A stretch of 64,000 nt of DNA from assembly GCA_902776565.1 (NCBI GenBank), contig CACYQN010000006.1, positions 90,709 through 154,708 on the forward strand. The letters are read 5' to 3'. This DNA is from an uncultured Bacteroidia bacterium. Lineage in GTDB: Bacteria > Bacteroidota > Bacteroidia > Bacteroidales > ML635J-15. Under the pieces are notes generated by a model, which made no database searches, was not told the origin of the DNA, and worked only from the letters and a program-made list of their open reading frames with translations. Below, piece after piece: positions 62,761 to 64,000 of this stretch; positions within the stretch are counted from its first letter, which is position 1; the number at the start of each line of letters is the position of its first letter. The position numbers and the translations under genes were made by a program.

Positions 62761-63603
62761 ATGCTTGGTTTCATTACATGGAATGTAAGTCCCGAAATGT
62801 TCACCGTAGGTGGATTTGCGCTTCGCTACTACAGCGCATTTTTCGCTATTGGCTTCATTCTGGCGTATTTCGTCATAAAACACTATTACAAAAAGGAAAA
62901 CATACCGCAGAAAGAACTTGACCGCCTTACTGTTTTCGTTGTGCTGGGCGGAATTTTAGGTGCACGGCTCGGCCATTGCATTTTCTACGAACCATCTTAT
63001 TTTCTCACCGCGAAACATTGGATGGAAATGATACTGCCATTTTCGTTCAATCCGTTCAAATTTACAGGTTATCAAGGACTTGCAAGTCACGGTGGTGCAA
63101 TCGGCGTGCTTGTGGCGGTGTTCATATTCAAGTTCAAATCGAAGCAGGACGGTTTTCTTGCCATAATGGATAAGATTGTGATTCCCACTGGTTTTGTCGG
63201 TGCGCTGATTCGCTTGGGCAACCTTATGAACTCCGAAATTTACGGTTATCCTACCGATTTGCCTTGGGGCTTCCTGTTTGTCCGCAACGGCGACACACTA
63301 CCCTGCCATCCTACACAGATATACGAGGCATTGTGCTACATTGTCGTGTCAATTGTCCTGATTATGCTTTACAAAAGGAAGAATTTTGCAGAAAAGCACG
63401 GATTTATGCTTGGAATGTTCCTTATTATGGTGTTCACAGCTCGATTCTTCATTGAATTTTTAAAGCAGAACCAAGAAGCATTTGAGGAAGGTATGTCGCT
63501 GAATATGGGACAGATACTGAGTATTCCTGCCGTATTGTGTGGAATAGGACTGGTAATTTATGCATTTAATACCCGCACCTTGAGCTTGTCTAAGGGAAGG
63601 TAA
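62761..63603 (+). CDS. lgt: Prolipoprotein diacylglyceryl transferase
   Basis: 280 residues, about seven membrane segments. ITWNVSPEMFTVGGFALRYYS at the start, GGILGARLGHCIFYEP, GLASHGGAIGVL with the catalytic-site His, and RLGNLMNSEIYGYPTDLPWGF, the Lgt signature. It attaches diacylglycerol to the lipobox Cys, the first step for all lipoproteins in this window. The last codons (TLSLSKGR) are made of a REP-like sequence. Start chosen from the promoter position. Confidence 0.95.
   Translation: MLGFITWNVSPEMFTVGGFALRYYSAFFAIGFILAYFVIKHYYKKENIPQKELDRLTVFVVLGGILGARLGHCIFYEPSYFLTAKHWMEMILPFSFNPFKFTGYQGLASHGGAIGVLVAVFIFKFKSKQDGFLAIMDKIVIPTGFVGALIRLGNLMNSEIYGYPTDLPWGFLFVRNGDTLPCHPTQIYEALCYIVVSIVLIMLYKRKNFAEKHGFMLGMFLIMVFTARFFIEFLKQNQEAFEEGMSLNMGQILSIPAVLCGIGLVIYAFNTRTLSLSKGR
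63578..63600. repeat. REP-like sequence inside the last codons of lgt
   Basis: CCTTGAGCTTGTCTAAGGG followed by AAGG resembles the widespread repeat CCTTGAGCTTGTCGAAGGG and encodes the non-conserved C-terminal tail LSLSKGR. Confidence 0.4.
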
Positions 63604-63681
63604 TGGTAATTCTTCGCCGCTTCGATATTTCTAACCGAAGCTCAGCGAGCGAAACTTATAGAAAGAAAAAATACTAAAACA

Positions 63682-64000
63682 ATGAAATATAACTTTGACG
63701 AAGTTTTCCCGCGCAAGGGAAGTGCAAGTGTGAAGCACGATTTGATGAAACCGTTTTTCGGTACGGAAGATTTGCTGCCGATGTGGGTTGCAGACATGGA
63801 TTTCAAGGCACCAGAATGTGTGCTCGATGCAATTAGAAAGCGTTGCGACCAAGGCTTTCTTGGCTATACATTTGGCGACGAATCGTATTTTGGGGCAGTA
63901 ATCGATTGGTTTGCAAAGCATTATTCTATTAAGGCAGAAAAACGGGAACTGCATTACATTCCTGGAATCGTTGTCGGCATAGCATTTTGCATTCAGGCGT
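63682..64000 (+). CDS. PatB/MalY-type PLP-dependent aminotransferase/lyase (cut by window end)
   Basis: The ATG at 63682 opens a frame that runs to the window edge (106 codons). KYNFDEVFPRKGSASVKHDL, LLPMWVADMDFKAPECVLDA and GFLGYTFGDESYFGAVIDWF are the N-terminal blocks of the PatB/MalY family of class-I-fold enzymes, many of which are cystathionine beta-lyases. The active-site lysine region is beyond the window. Confidence 0.85.
   Translation, partial: MKYNFDEVFPRKGSASVKHDLMKPFFGTEDLLPMWVADMDFKAPECVLDAIRKRCDQGFLGYTFGDESYFGAVIDWFAKHYSIKAEKRELHYIPGIVVGIAFCIQA

Overview
The window is a contiguous piece of chromosome from a member of the Bacteroidota, most likely order Bacteroidales (inference). 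Supporting signs seen directly: many genes are preceded by the Bacteroidota -7 promoter box TAnnTTTG with little Shine-Dalgarno signal; three secreted proteins end in type IX secretion (T9SS) sorting domains; and the gene set is typical of the group (SusB-like GH97, DUF1573 pair, tryptophanase with Bacteroides-type N terminus, nrdD/nrdG, acyl-CoA reductase beside miaA, DUF2752). Coding density is high and most of the content is housekeeping. No phage, transposase or CRISPR array was seen.

Layout. 1-1.6 kb: small lipoproteins. 1.85-5.4 kb: a tightly overlapping operon of bifunctional-nuclease-like protein, nucleoside transporter, acidic protein, thyA and folA (nucleoside uptake and dTMP/folate synthesis). 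5.5-7.5 kb: a CHASE2 membrane sensor and a secreted partner whose signal peptide lies in another frame. 7.6-9.5 kb: O-methyltransferase and M16 peptidase. 9.5-13.3 kb: an intergenic repeat, a 50-codon PMP3/YqaE gene, a PLD-like protein, GH97 and a remnant of a second PLD-like gene. 13.3-16.5 kb: SGNH-like/MBOAT acylation pair and trmD. 16.6-23.4 kb: T9SS-exported M14 carboxypeptidase, C69 dipeptidase, PepSY-like protein, TrkH. 23.6-29.2 kb: panC, panD, rfaE2, lipoprotein, radA and a Wzm/Wzt polysaccharide exporter. 29.2-35 kb: purQ, coiled-coil protein, S66 carboxypeptidase, tRNA-Pro, DUF1573 pair, tsaD. 35-42.4 kb: TamB, nrdD, nrdG. 42.7-48.2 kb: thioredoxin lipoprotein, miaA operon, acyl-CoA reductase, small membrane proteins, free-methionine sulfoxide reductase and an MBL-fold lipoprotein. 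48.5-51 kb: iron alcohol dehydrogenase and HD hydrolase. 51.0-52.2 kb: a 1.2 kb mini-island at tRNA-Ala. 52.3-59.5 kb: T9SS proteins, cyclophilin, large M16 peptidase, nuclease-like protein, YkgJ-type protein. 59.5-64 kb: tnaA with a long leader, two small secreted/cytosolic proteins, lgt and the start of a PatB/MalY-type lyase cut by the window end.

Most unusual items: (1) a 20-bp direct repeat of the tRNA-Ala(GGC) 3' end bracketing a 1.18-kb island with a GNAT acetyltransferase, a 59-residue partner and a broken gene tail, which looks like a minimal tRNA-integrated toxin-antitoxin-like islet; (2) four copies of a 127-188 bp nested-palindrome element, one of them enclosed in a further terminal inverted repeat; (3) a degraded copy of the PLD-like gene's 3' end directly behind the GH97 gene; (4) an out-of-frame signal peptide overlapping the CHASE2 gene end; (5) a family of short intergenic palindromes sharing outer arms; (6) long structured leaders in front of nrdD and tnaA. 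Functional names rest on residues and motifs read by eye; no database search was possible.
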